DNA of 21,349 nucleotides from Methylococcales bacterium. GTDB lineage: Bacteria > Pseudomonadota > Gammaproteobacteria > Methylococcales > Methylomonadaceae. Shown in pieces: positions 1 to 7,633 of the stretch (position 1 is the stretch's first letter; each line of letters opens with the position of its first letter). The position numbers and the translations under genes were made by a program. The DNA lies in the NCBI GenBank assembly GCA_023144875.1, contig JAGLEW010000056.1, positions 1-21,349 of the forward strand, given 5' to 3'. The notes under the pieces are model-generated. The model searched no databases. It saw only the letters and a program-made list of their open reading frames with translations, and was not told the origin of the DNA.

Positions 1-83
1 GCGGGTAATAATTTGCCGCTGATTTCATAAAACCATCGTGGCGAGGCCAGTTGGTAAAACCAACGGGGAAATTTGATTTTCAT
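1..83 (-). CDS. ccmC: Heme exporter protein CcmC, N-terminal fragment (cut by window edge)
   Basis: Reading the minus strand from the ATG at 83-81 gives 27 codons that stay open to the window edge. They include QLASPRWFYEISGKLLP, which matches the usual start of CcmC (a pattern like HQLxSPxWFYxxSGKLxPW just before the first membrane segment). CcmC is an inner-membrane protein of System I cytochrome c maturation; it binds heme at a WWD loop and loads it onto CcmE. The membrane segments and WWD motif lie outside the window and cannot be checked. A good ribosome site, AAGGA, sits about six bases before the ATG. A weak promoter-like pair on the minus strand (TTTACA at 155-150, TATTAA near 134-129, spacing slightly short) lies in the 146-base gap behind the 268-residue gene. 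No ccmB lies directly upstream, so the usual ccmABC order is broken here or ccmC starts its own transcript. Confidence 0.8.
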   Translation of the reverse strand, partial: MKIKFPRWFYQLASPRWFYEISGKLLP

Positions 84-229
84 TGGTTTCCTTAGGGTGC
101 TACGGAGTAAACATTTAAAACAGGCGCTATTAATAGACCACGCTGATGTTGTAAAAATTCATTTCTTTTCATTGCGAGGGAAAGTTGGTGGGGGGTATGT
201 CAGTCGGATGAGCTCAGTTTACGCATCTG

Positions 230-1036
230 TTATTTTGATTCTGAGCTACTTTCCCCTTGAAATACTAAGCTGGTTTCCCATAAAAATTCAACAAAGGAGG
301 ACTCATATTTATAGCGGTCTAAGGCAATATTATAGTGTATTTTGGAAATAGGGAAATGTGAGACATGAAAGGTAAATATAGGTTGTTCATTTTTTAATTG
401 GTATTTAATGACAAACGTTCCTTTACCATCTTTTTTAGGGGTTTTGAGCGCTTTTGGAATTTTTGAAACATAGGTGGGTAATAATTGTTTGAGTTGAGTT
501 GGGGGTTTGCCATGCGCGATGCTATATCTCAAAAAAGAGCTTCGGATTTCATAAAAGGCCGCGCGTCTTTTTTGGTTAAGGACATGAATATTATGATCGC
601 CAACAAAAAATAAATAAAATAATGGGGTAATAAAGACTAGGAGGACAATCAAGAGTGCCAGTATATTTTGCAAGAGCCAATTATTTTCAGCACGGTGAAC
701 GGCTTCAATATCTGTGTATTCTAATTTTGACCAAAGCTTGGTGTCATAGGTGTTGTAATTTTTGCATTCAGGGCATTGCCCGTATTGAATGTTGCCTAAA
801 GGTTCTTGGCAAACGCCACAGAGTTTTGGCAGCCAGCGAGTGAAGATAATTCGCCAAACAAGCAATGCAAACAGCACCATGACGCAAATATAAAACAGTT
901 GCAAAGATGCTTTATCTATTTTCGTGACAATACCTAAACCCACTAAGACATAGAGGATCTGAAAAATATTGACGAGTGTTTTACTCGTACAGCTGGTAAT
1001 AACTAGCCTAATTCGTATTGCAACAACATTGATCAT
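230..1036 (-). CDS. Membrane protein with zinc ribbon and pseudopilin-like tail, function unknown
   Basis: I do not recognise this 268-residue protein as a named family. Two hydrophobic segments (about 21-38 and 46-65) are followed by a four-cysteine zinc ribbon, C73xxC76 and C88xxC91 (LCGVCQEPLG, QCPECK), then a third membrane segment at about 122-145. The region after it, FYEIRSSFLRYSIAHGKPPTQ and on to LLPTYVSKIP, resembles the soluble part of type II secretion pseudopilins, in which a helix leads into 'length of polypeptide, YPxxLxxLxPxYlxxIP'. That resemblance is inference from pattern only; there is no prepilin peptidase site. The start has only a weak ribosome site (AGAGAT), so a later start is possible. 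It lies 66 bases behind ftsN on the same strand and could be read through from it. Function is not predictable; a membrane-bound zinc-binding envelope protein is the most that can be said. Confidence 0.7.
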   Translation of the reverse strand: MINVVAIRIRLVITSCTSKTLVNIFQILYVLVGLGIVTKIDKASLQLFYICVMVLFALLVWRIIFTRWLPKLCGVCQEPLGNIQYGQCPECKNYNTYDTKLWSKLEYTDIEAVHRAENNWLLQNILALLIVLLVFITPLFYLFFVGDHNIHVLNQKRRAAFYEIRSSFLRYSIAHGKPPTQLKQLLPTYVSKIPKALKTPKKDGKGTFVIKYQLKNEQPIFTFHVSHFPISKIHYNIALDRYKYESSFVEFLWETSLVFQGESSSESK

Positions 1037-1081
1037 TATTTTATTTTTATCTCTATCTTTTGATCATGGGGTTTTAAGTGA

Positions 1082-1106
1082 GTAATCAAGAGTTGAGATT
1101 GATTAC
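1082..1106 (-). terminator. Hairpin over the end of ftsN
   Basis: A perfect 8-bp inverted repeat, GTAATCAA at 1082-1089 and TTGATTAC at 1099-1106, has a 9-base loop and contains the ftsN stop codon. In the minus-strand transcript it is not followed by an uninterrupted U run, so it may be a weak terminator, an attenuator or an mRNA 3' end protector rather than a full stop before the 268-residue gene. Confidence 0.35.
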
Positions 1107-1789
1107 CCTTCAAATTCTAAGACTAATGAGTCCATTTTTTTGCTTTTTAGGCGATTTTTAATTTCCATAACTGAGCTTAAATTTGAAAAAGGGCCTATTT
1201 TAACGCGGTTTAAGATAACTTCTTTAACTTTAGCTTGTTCAATATGGGATTCGATGCCAAGAGCGGTGAGCTTTTCTTTTAATCGGCTTGCATCGGTGTA
1301 TTTTTTAAAAGAACCCGCTTGCATGATGTATTTATTTTTTGTTTTTTGAGTGTCGGTTTGTTCTTTTTTAATGCGTTTTTTAATTTCATTTTCAGGAATA
1401 ACCGTTTCTAGTTCAGGTAAAATACCATAGAATTGAAAATCAAAATGTGGTTCTTCCGCGGGGTTATTTTGTCGACTGGGTGGCTCATTTTTTTTAACCA
1501 GTTTAAATTGTGCTTTTGCCGCTAATGCTTGAATAGTTTTATTTTGTAATTGTTTTTTAGCGACTTCTTCGGCATCTTCCAAGTCATTAAGTTCATCAAT
1601 CGCTTCAATGGCTTCAATATTATTATCACTATCAGAGACATCGGGTGTTAAAAAATACGCAGTAGCAAGAGAGGCGACGACAACAGCGGCTATAATTAAG
1701 CTGGTATTTGAGGCTACAAAATCCGTTTGAAAGATTTTTTTTGGTTTGGCTGACGGTTGATGAGAACGGTTTTTATAATCTTTAGGCAT
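1103..1789 (-). CDS. ftsN: Cell division protein FtsN-like, SPOR domain
   Basis: A 228-residue single-pass inner-membrane protein. The basic cytoplasmic tail starts MPKDYKNRSHQ, close to the DYKxR tail typical of FtsN. One membrane segment spans about residues 30-48. An acidic, coiled periplasmic linker follows and contains FDFQFYGILPELETVIP, the 'FxFYxxLPexEVxVP' motif common before the SPOR domain in FtsN. The SPOR domain runs from about residue 152 to the end (KYIMQAGSFKKYTDASRLK through RVKIGPFSN). SPOR domains bind denuded glycan strands at the septum, and FtsN triggers septal synthesis through FtsA and FtsQLB/FtsWI. The ATG directly abuts the argS stop codon with no spacer, and argS-ftsN is a known gene order in Pseudomonas and relatives. 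A generic SPOR-domain protein is the alternative, but both tail and linker motif favour FtsN. Confidence 0.85.
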   Translation of the reverse strand: MPKDYKNRSHQPSAKPKKIFQTDFVASNTSLIIAAVVVASLATAYFLTPDVSDSDNNIEAIEAIDELNDLEDAEEVAKKQLQNKTIQALAAKAQFKLVKKNEPPSRQNNPAEEPHFDFQFYGILPELETVIPENEIKKRIKKEQTDTQKTKNKYIMQAGSFKKYTDASRLKEKLTALGIESHIEQAKVKEVILNRVKIGPFSNLSSVMEIKNRLKSKKMDSLVLEFEG

Positions 1790-3547
1790 TTACATCGCCT
1801 CAGGTGATTGGATATCTAATAAGTTTAGACCATTCGCAAGGACTTGCCTAATGGCGATAATAAGGGTTAAACGCGCATTACGGAGGTTTGCATCTGGAAC
1901 TAAAAACTGGTGAGCATTATAATAGGTATGAAAGGCGGTGGCTAATTCGCGTAAATACTGAACTAATTGGTGTGGCTCATAATTTAAGGCCGCTTTTTCT
2001 AACACTTCTGGATAAAGCGCTAATTTTTTTAATAAGGCGCTCTCATGTTCTTGGGTTAATAACGCTAAATTTTTCATCCCTAATTTACTATCACATATGA
2101 ATTGTTGCTCTTGCATTTGTTTAAAAATACTACATATGCGTGCGTGTGCATATTGAACGTAAAAAACAGGGTTTTCGTTGGTTTTTGAAGTGGCTAGTTT
2201 TAAATCAAAATCCATATGTTGATCAGAGCGGCGCATTAAATAGAAAAATCGCGCGGCATCTTTTCCGACTTCTTCACGTAAATGGCGTAAAGTAACAAAT
2301 TCACCTGAACGTGTTGACATCGAAACTTTTTCTTCACCTCGGTATAATACTGCAAATTGCACCAGTAATACGGTGAGTTTTTTAGCCTCAGCGCCTAAGG
2401 CGGTTAACGCTGCATTAATTCGTGGGATATAACCATGATGATCGGCACCCCAGATATTAATAATTTGATCATAACCTCGTTCTAGTTTATTGAGGTGATA
2501 GGCAATATCAGAGGCAAAATAGGTGGTTTGTCCATTGTCTCGCACGACAACACGATCTTTTTCATCGCCTAATGATTCGGATTTAAACCAAACAGCCCCA
2601 TTTTTAGTATAAAGAAAACCCTCGTTTTCTAAACGGGTTAGTGACTTTTTAATAGCGCCTGTATCCATGAGTTGGCGCTCTGAAAACCACGTATGATAAT
2701 CAATACCAAAGCTGGATAAATCATCTTTGATGTCGTTTAAAATAAAGCTTAAACCTGCTTGAAAAATATCTTTATATTGAGTGCCTAATAAAACTTTGGT
2801 TCGAGCGATCAGCGCATCAATATGAATTTCTTTATCACCGCCTTGTGCTTCATCGGCAGGGATGTCTTCTAAAATTAAGTTGGCAGGGTGGCGGTATTCA
2901 TTGTGGGCATCGTCGTGAAGTTTTTTTGCAATCTCGTAAACATATTGCCCACGATAGCCGTTCACAGGAAAACTGACTTCTTCACCGCACTCATCTAAAT
3001 ATCGTAACCAAATACTGGTGGCTAAAATATCCATTTGCCGACCTGCATCATTGACATAATATTCACGATCAACTTCAAAGCCTACCGCTTCTAATAAATC
3101 AGCGACCGCAGAACCATAAACGGCACCCCGTCCATGTCCGACATGCAATGGCCCTGTTGGATTAGCCGAGACAAATTCAACTTGAATTTTTTTACCAGCG
3201 CCAAGGTTACTTACGCCAAATTTTTCAGCGTGCTGGTGAATTTGCGGGATAATTTGATGCAGTGCTTGTTGATTTAAAAAAAAATTAATAAACCCAGGCC
3301 CTGCTATGTCAACTTTATGAACCATTTCGTGCGCTGGCAAGGCGGCAATAATTTTTTCAGCAAAGGCTTTGGGGTTCATCTTAGCGGATTTTGCCAAGCT
3401 TAACGCAATATTTGAGGCGAAGTCTCCGTGTGAGGTATCGCGAGTTCGTTCAAGTGTGATTTTAGGGGTTAACGTTTTATCCAGTATATCTTGTGTTTGA
3501 AGCGTTATAATCGCTTGTTCAATAAGAGATTTCAACGTTTGTTTCAT
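1790..3547 (-). CDS. argS: Arginyl-tRNA synthetase
   Basis: Class Ia synthetase that joins arginine to tRNA-Arg in the cytoplasm. From the start used here it has 585 residues, normal for the family. The N-terminal tRNA-binding domain contains HGDFASNIALSLAK. The catalytic core has SANPTGPLHVGHGRGA, with the HIGH signature as HVGH at 135-138. The KMSKS equivalent reads EEKVSMSTRSGEFVTL; the absence of a full KMSKS lysine is normal for ArgS. The C-terminal all-helical DALR anticodon-binding domain includes YVQYAHARICSI and HTYYNAHQFLV. The frame is open to an ATG at 3586 preceded closely by AGGG, which would add 13 residues (MLKILNHLRQIVI). I prefer the ATG at 3547 because homologues begin MKxxLxxLIxxA at this point, but its own AGG lies about 12 bases away, so the start is not settled. 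Translation runs straight into ftsN. Confidence 0.95.
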   Translation of the reverse strand: MKQTLKSLIEQAIITLQTQDILDKTLTPKITLERTRDTSHGDFASNIALSLAKSAKMNPKAFAEKIIAALPAHEMVHKVDIAGPGFINFFLNQQALHQIIPQIHQHAEKFGVSNLGAGKKIQVEFVSANPTGPLHVGHGRGAVYGSAVADLLEAVGFEVDREYYVNDAGRQMDILATSIWLRYLDECGEEVSFPVNGYRGQYVYEIAKKLHDDAHNEYRHPANLILEDIPADEAQGGDKEIHIDALIARTKVLLGTQYKDIFQAGLSFILNDIKDDLSSFGIDYHTWFSERQLMDTGAIKKSLTRLENEGFLYTKNGAVWFKSESLGDEKDRVVVRDNGQTTYFASDIAYHLNKLERGYDQIINIWGADHHGYIPRINAALTALGAEAKKLTVLLVQFAVLYRGEEKVSMSTRSGEFVTLRHLREEVGKDAARFFYLMRRSDQHMDFDLKLATSKTNENPVFYVQYAHARICSIFKQMQEQQFICDSKLGMKNLALLTQEHESALLKKLALYPEVLEKAALNYEPHQLVQYLRELATAFHTYYNAHQFLVPDANLRNARLTLIIAIRQVLANGLNLLDIQSPEAM

Positions 3548-3715
3548 TATCACAATTTGCCTAAGATGGTTTAAAATTTTAAGCATTATCCCTGAATTTT
3601 TAAGGATAAGCTAATTAATAATAGGTCAAAAAAGACAGCCTTGATCAAAAATAGTTTTAAAACCTTTGGATTAAACTTAGGTTAAAATACTCACTTTCTT
3701 TTTTATGGATCTTTC

Positions 3716-4624
3716 ATGACTGATTATAAATTGACTCATCTTAAACAACTGGAAGCTGAAAGCATTCATATTATTCGTGAAGTGGCGGCCGAGTTTGACC
3801 GTCCTGTGATGTTATATTCGGTGGGTAAAGATTCTGCGGTCATGTTGCATTTAACAATGAAGGCTTTTTATCCTGGGAAGCCGCCTTTTCCGTTATTACA
3901 TGTGGATACGACGTGGAAATTTAAAGAAATGATTGAATTTCGAGATCAGCATGTTAAAAAATTAGGCTTAGAACTATTAATACATAGTAATCAAGAAGGT
4001 ATTGAGCAAGGGATAGGGCCATTTACGCATGGCAGTAAAAAACATACGGATGTTATGAAAACCGATGGGCTCAAACAAGCATTGAATAAGTATAAATTTG
4101 ATGCTGCCTTTGGGGGTGCACGACGAGATGAGGAAAAAGCCCGTGCAAAAGAACGTGTGTATTCGTTTCGCGATAAAAATCATCGCTGGGATCCAAAAAA
4201 TCAACGCCCTGAATTATGGAATACCTATAACGGTCGTTTAAATGAAGGTGAGAGTATTCGCGTCTTTCCATTATCAAATTGGACAGAGCTAGATATCTGG
4301 CAATACATACATTTAGAAAATATTCCCATTGTGCCATTATATTTTGCTAAAAAGCGGCCTGTGGTCGAGAAAGACGGTATGCTTATTATGGTTGATGATG
4401 ACAGAATGCCTATTGCTGACAATGAAACCATAGAGATGAAATCAGTGCGTTTTCGAACGTTAGGTTGCTACCCTTTAACAGGAGCGGTGGAATCTACGGC
4501 GACAACTTTACCTGAAATTATTCAAGAAATGTTATTAACCACCACTTCTGAGCGTCAAGGACGACTGATTGATCATGATCAGTCAGGCTCGATGGAGCAG
4601 AAAAAGCGCGAAGGGTATTTTTAA
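3716..4624 (+). CDS. cysD: Sulfate adenylyltransferase small subunit CysD
   Basis: CysD (302 residues, full family length) hydrolyses ATP between the alpha and beta phosphates and joins AMP to sulfate, giving adenylyl sulfate, with GTP hydrolysis by its partner CysN driving the reaction. The PP-loop of the N-type ATP pyrophosphatase fold is YSVGKDSAVMLHL (SVGKDS at 35-40). Other family blocks are PFPLLHVDTTWKF, FGGARRDEEKARAKERVY, RPELWNTYNG and the canonical end SMEQKKREGYF. A GGA ribosome site lies seven bases before the ATG. TAAAAT at 3683-3688 is a reasonable -10 but I see no matching -35. CysD normally sits in front of cysN or cysNC; here a hairpin and a convergent gene follow, so no partner gene can be co-transcribed downstream. 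It is divergent from argS. Confidence 0.95.
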   Translation: MTDYKLTHLKQLEAESIHIIREVAAEFDRPVMLYSVGKDSAVMLHLTMKAFYPGKPPFPLLHVDTTWKFKEMIEFRDQHVKKLGLELLIHSNQEGIEQGIGPFTHGSKKHTDVMKTDGLKQALNKYKFDAAFGGARRDEEKARAKERVYSFRDKNHRWDPKNQRPELWNTYNGRLNEGESIRVFPLSNWTELDIWQYIHLENIPIVPLYFAKKRPVVEKDGMLIMVDDDRMPIADNETIEMKSVRFRTLGCYPLTGAVESTATTLPEIIQEMLLTTTSERQGRLIDHDQSGSMEQKKREGYF

Positions 4625-4635
4625 GTATGAATTTA

Positions 4636-4666
4636 CACCGCGACCTTGTATTGTGAGATCGCGGTG
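4636..4666. terminator. Bidirectional hairpin between cysD and the DUF4214 gene
   Basis: CACCGCGA at 4636-4643 and TCGCGGTG at 4659-4666 form a perfect, GC-rich 8-bp stem in an otherwise AT-rich gap between two converging genes. The 15-base loop is long and neither strand has a real U tract, so termination may need other factors, but position and stem strength fit a shared terminator. Confidence 0.6.
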
Positions 4667-4675
4667 ATGACAACA

Positions 4676-7375
4676 CTATAATAAACCTTGGGTTTGCATA
4701 AGGCTTTGTTGGATATTGGTGTTGTAGCTTTTACCAATGAGTTCTAGATTAGCGCCACCTGTCCATAAGGAGACATTGTTTTGGGCATTACTAAAACTAC
4801 GACTACCAACGCCTGCTTTTTTCAGCACAAAAGCATTGCCAACTGACGCATTTCCTTCATCGGTTTGAACGGCGGTAGCCCATTCTATTTTAGTATTGAG
4901 TTTGCTGGCTTTCCCATTAGATAACACGCCATTTTTGTGAAAACCTAAAACCTTCCCGCCCCCGTCACCGACAAAAGTAATAAAATCCCCCGCGCCTAAA
5001 TTCTCACCACCTGTCCATTTTGTTGGAGGTTCGGTTACATTCGCAGAATTGTGATCTACTTTTAAATATATTTTATAATCAACATCGGTTTTAAATTTTC
5101 TATCACTGTGAGCGGAGTTTTTACCCGACGTCATATCAAAAATCACCACATTAGTATTAACCCCCGTTTTAAAAGTTGTGGTTACTCCCAAATAAGGATT
5201 ACTGGCGAGATCAACAATCACACCTGCATCGACTGAAACTTTATAGGTTGTTAAACCGTGTTCTAAGCCATTGTTAAGATTAAGGGTGAGTACATTGTCA
5301 TCAATTGAAAATTGATCGGCATTTTCCTTGATATCAAAGCGTTTAATATCGTTATCATTGGAAAGTGTTATTTTGCCTTTTCCGAGTTTGATGGCTTCAT
5401 TAAAGGTTAAAACGATATTACTACCAATGGCAACATCGCTTGAATCATCACTCGGTGTTAAGTTTTTTAATGTGGGGGTCGTATTGTCGATGATAATATC
5501 TTTACTGGCGACTAAAGAACCTTCAGCAGTAGGGGCGGGGAGAGTGATGTCGGCTTTATTTCCAGAAGAATCACTGATAATAGCCCCGTTTAGTTTTAAT
5601 GCATTGCTTGATATATAACCAAGATCGGTGCTTGTATCGTCTGCTTTGGCTTTGTAATTAAAAGTAAGCGTCGTTGTGCCTGAGCCTGAGTTGTAATTAA
5701 CCACCCGTTCGACATCACCAATTTTAAGGGTTAAAGTTGGTAAGCCCTTCACATTAACAATTTCACTAAACTCAATACTAATAGGAATAACATCCCCTAC
5801 TCTATAACTGCCATTTTCAATTGTTGAGCTAACCACTTTAATGGTTGGTATAATTTCATCGTCATCTTTAATGTTTAAGGTAATGGTTTTTTGACTAAGG
5901 TTTCCTGATGAATCACTGACAACCACCGTAAAATTATAACTGGGCTTAATTTCAAAATTTGGGTTGTCTTTTAAGGTCACCACACCTGTTCCACTATTAA
6001 TATTAAAAAAAGCTCTATCAGGCGAATCTTTCAGGCTGTAAATTGCACTGGAATCATTGGATTCGGCGGTATAAACAGCTTGATTTTCACCGATATTTTC
6101 ATTAATGGCTAACAAAACATCACTTGATAAAATAGCGGGTGCATTATCAACTGAAAACGTGGTATTGCTGGTTTGGACAGGCACTATCTTACCCGTCGTG
6201 AGTGATCGAGTGCTTACGTTGACATTGCCGGTGAAATCTCCTGAAGGAACATCGAAATCATAATAGTAGGTTAAATCACTGACACGGGTCATACTAGCAT
6301 TTTGAGTAAGGTTATTATCCCCATTATTAATATTAATGACGGGGATGGTTCCATGCTGAATGGGTTGGTTAAAGCTTGCAAAAATTCGTAGTGTATTATC
6401 TTCAGTCACGGTAATTGTATTTTCTGTCAACGGAGGGACAGAGGCTGTCGTATAACGCAGTGAGGTGGTTAACGCTTTGGTCTCAATTTCGGTGGTAAGC
6501 GTGTTAGGGGTTACCGTGGTAACCCCTTTAACAGGTTGGCTGGTAGAGGTATCAATCCCACCAAAAATAACAACGTCTCCTTTAAAAGACCCATTTTTAA
6601 ATTGCCAATGACCCTTTTTATCAGTAGTGGTGGAAATTTCACCTGTATTAAGTAGTTTATTATTGTTTAAATCAACAAAAACGGTTGCGCCTTTCACGGG
6701 GCCATTAGCAATGACAGTGCCTTGTTTAATTAAAAAGGGGGCGGGTTCGCCTTTATATTCTGGACTGCTATAAAGCTCAGTCATCAAACCGACAGGGTCA
6801 TTTTTAAACAGCGCTCTATCAATTTCAAACTGAGTGGGCTGGGTATTTAAGATGCCATAATATTTAAGCGTAATATCAATTTCAGCTTTATGCAGGGCTT
6901 TAAATTCTGGGGATTTTGAAAAGCCGAGCACAATGTCAGACAAGCTAAGTCCATTATCAAATTGATTTAACCAATAGGCTCTTCCTGAATCACTGGCGGA
7001 GCGTTCAAAAATATTTTGAAATAATTCATTAAAATAAGTTTCTTTAGTGCTTACATGGGCGTATTTTGCTTGAAACTCATCGGACGCAATAAACTCCTGA
7101 CTAATTTTTTCAATAGAAGTCCCTGTGCTAAATTGTTGCTGCCAAAATAACAGACCTTTAGTTTGAGGGGCGCGACCGAAAGCCGCATAATAAAGCTGAA
7201 CAATAGGCGAGACTGATTCAATATATTCCGTGCTTTGTAAAAAACCTCCGGTTACTTCCGCTGGGTTTAAAAGTTTAGCGTCAATTTGTTTGACCCAATA
7301 CGCTTTACCTTGTGCTTGAGAGGGTCGCCCAAGATAGGTTTGAAAAAGTTGCTCTATAAATTTTTCGGTACTCAT
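4676..7375 (-). CDS. Large surface or secreted protein with DUF4214 repeats and cadherin/Ig-like domains
   Basis: The 899-residue protein has no signal peptide. Residues about 5-207 hold three to four DUF4214-type helical units (IEQLFQTYLGRPSQAQGKAYW, YYAAFGRAPQTKGLLFWQQQ, LFQNIFERSASDSGRAYWLNQ). A short beta domain at about 218-290 carries an Asp/Asn-rich, calcium-loop-like VDLNNNKLLNTGE. An Ig-like region spans about 310-410, a cadherin-like domain about 413-503 (FFNINSGTGVVTLKDNPNFE), a second Ig-like region about 508-625 and an SbsA-like Big_5 domain about 627-745 (LTPSDDSSDVAIGSNIVLTFN). The tail, 746-899, contains WTGGENLGAGD and LWTGGANLELIG, a repeated WTGGxNL. DUF4214 proteins of this build, lacking a Sec signal, are generally thought to leave by type I secretion; I see no RTX glycine-rich nonapeptides, so the export route is inferred. 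No type I exporter gene is nearby. A surface-layer, adhesin or matrix role is likely. Confidence 0.85.
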   Translation of the reverse strand: MSTEKFIEQLFQTYLGRPSQAQGKAYWVKQIDAKLLNPAEVTGGFLQSTEYIESVSPIVQLYYAAFGRAPQTKGLLFWQQQFSTGTSIEKISQEFIASDEFQAKYAHVSTKETYFNELFQNIFERSASDSGRAYWLNQFDNGLSLSDIVLGFSKSPEFKALHKAEIDITLKYYGILNTQPTQFEIDRALFKNDPVGLMTELYSSPEYKGEPAPFLIKQGTVIANGPVKGATVFVDLNNNKLLNTGEISTTTDKKGHWQFKNGSFKGDVVIFGGIDTSTSQPVKGVTTVTPNTLTTEIETKALTTSLRYTTASVPPLTENTITVTEDNTLRIFASFNQPIQHGTIPVININNGDNNLTQNASMTRVSDLTYYYDFDVPSGDFTGNVNVSTRSLTTGKIVPVQTSNTTFSVDNAPAILSSDVLLAINENIGENQAVYTAESNDSSAIYSLKDSPDRAFFNINSGTGVVTLKDNPNFEIKPSYNFTVVVSDSSGNLSQKTITLNIKDDDEIIPTIKVVSSTIENGSYRVGDVIPISIEFSEIVNVKGLPTLTLKIGDVERVVNYNSGSGTTTLTFNYKAKADDTSTDLGYISSNALKLNGAIISDSSGNKADITLPAPTAEGSLVASKDIIIDNTTPTLKNLTPSDDSSDVAIGSNIVLTFNEAIKLGKGKITLSNDNDIKRFDIKENADQFSIDDNVLTLNLNNGLEHGLTTYKVSVDAGVIVDLASNPYLGVTTTFKTGVNTNVVIFDMTSGKNSAHSDRKFKTDVDYKIYLKVDHNSANVTEPPTKWTGGENLGAGDFITFVGDGGGKVLGFHKNGVLSNGKASKLNTKIEWATAVQTDEGNASVGNAFVLKKAGVGSRSFSNAQNNVSLWTGGANLELIGKSYNTNIQQSLMQTQGLL

Positions 7376-7399
7376 GCCTTATTCCATAAATAATTGACG

Positions 7400-7424
7400 T
7401 TGGTTTACTTCAGTGATAAACCAA
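7400..7424. promoter_or_regulatory. Perfect 8-bp inverted repeat in the leader of the DUF4214 gene
   Basis: TTGGTTTA at 7400-7407 and TAAACCAA at 7417-7424 are exact complements with a 9-base loop, 24 bases upstream of the DUF4214 start codon. It could be a transcription factor operator or an mRNA leader hairpin close to the ribosome site. Nothing in the sequence tells these apart. Confidence 0.35.
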
Positions 7425-7460
7425 ACAATAGTGGGTATTTACCACGGCTTATCTAGAGGT

Positions 7461-7505
7461 CTACCTCAGTATAGTTTAATCTTTTTTCAATCCTACCTTA
7501 GATAG
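7461..7505. repeat. Imperfect direct repeat in the divergent DUF4214/porin intergenic region
   Basis: CTACCTCAGTATAG (7461-7474) and CTACCTTAGATAG (7493-7505) are near copies whose starts are 32 bases apart, about three helical turns. The first copy also overlaps a dyad, GAGGT-CT-ACCTC at 7456-7467. The placement, midway between two divergent genes, suits paired binding sites for a regulator, but no known factor is recognised. Confidence 0.3.
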
Positions 7506-7592
7506 ATAGGCGGTAACAGTTTTAATTTTTATTAACAATAAATCTGATTTTTTTGCTGTAATAAAATAATAACAATTGCTTGTTATGCTGGC

Positions 7593-7598
7593 TATAAT
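7593..7598 (+). promoter_or_regulatory. Consensus -10 element upstream of the porin gene
   Basis: A perfect TATAAT lies 36 bases before the porin start codon and would give a leader of about 30 bases. No good -35 sits 16-18 bases upstream (the best reads like AACAAT), so an activator may help. A GGA eight bases before the ATG is the likely ribosome site. Confidence 0.5.
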
Positions 7599-7633
7599 TA
7601 GCCTAAAATTTTTAACTAATATGGACTTACTCA

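Noticed and set aside
73..351. 92-codon plus-strand ORF
   Set aside because: It overlaps the ccmC start and the end of the zinc-ribbon gene on the opposite strand, has no ribosome site, and its product resembles nothing.
4676..5130. RTX calcium-binding repeats in the tail of the DUF4214 protein
   Set aside because: Only an isolated GDGGG is present; no run of GGxGxDxxx nonapeptides exists.
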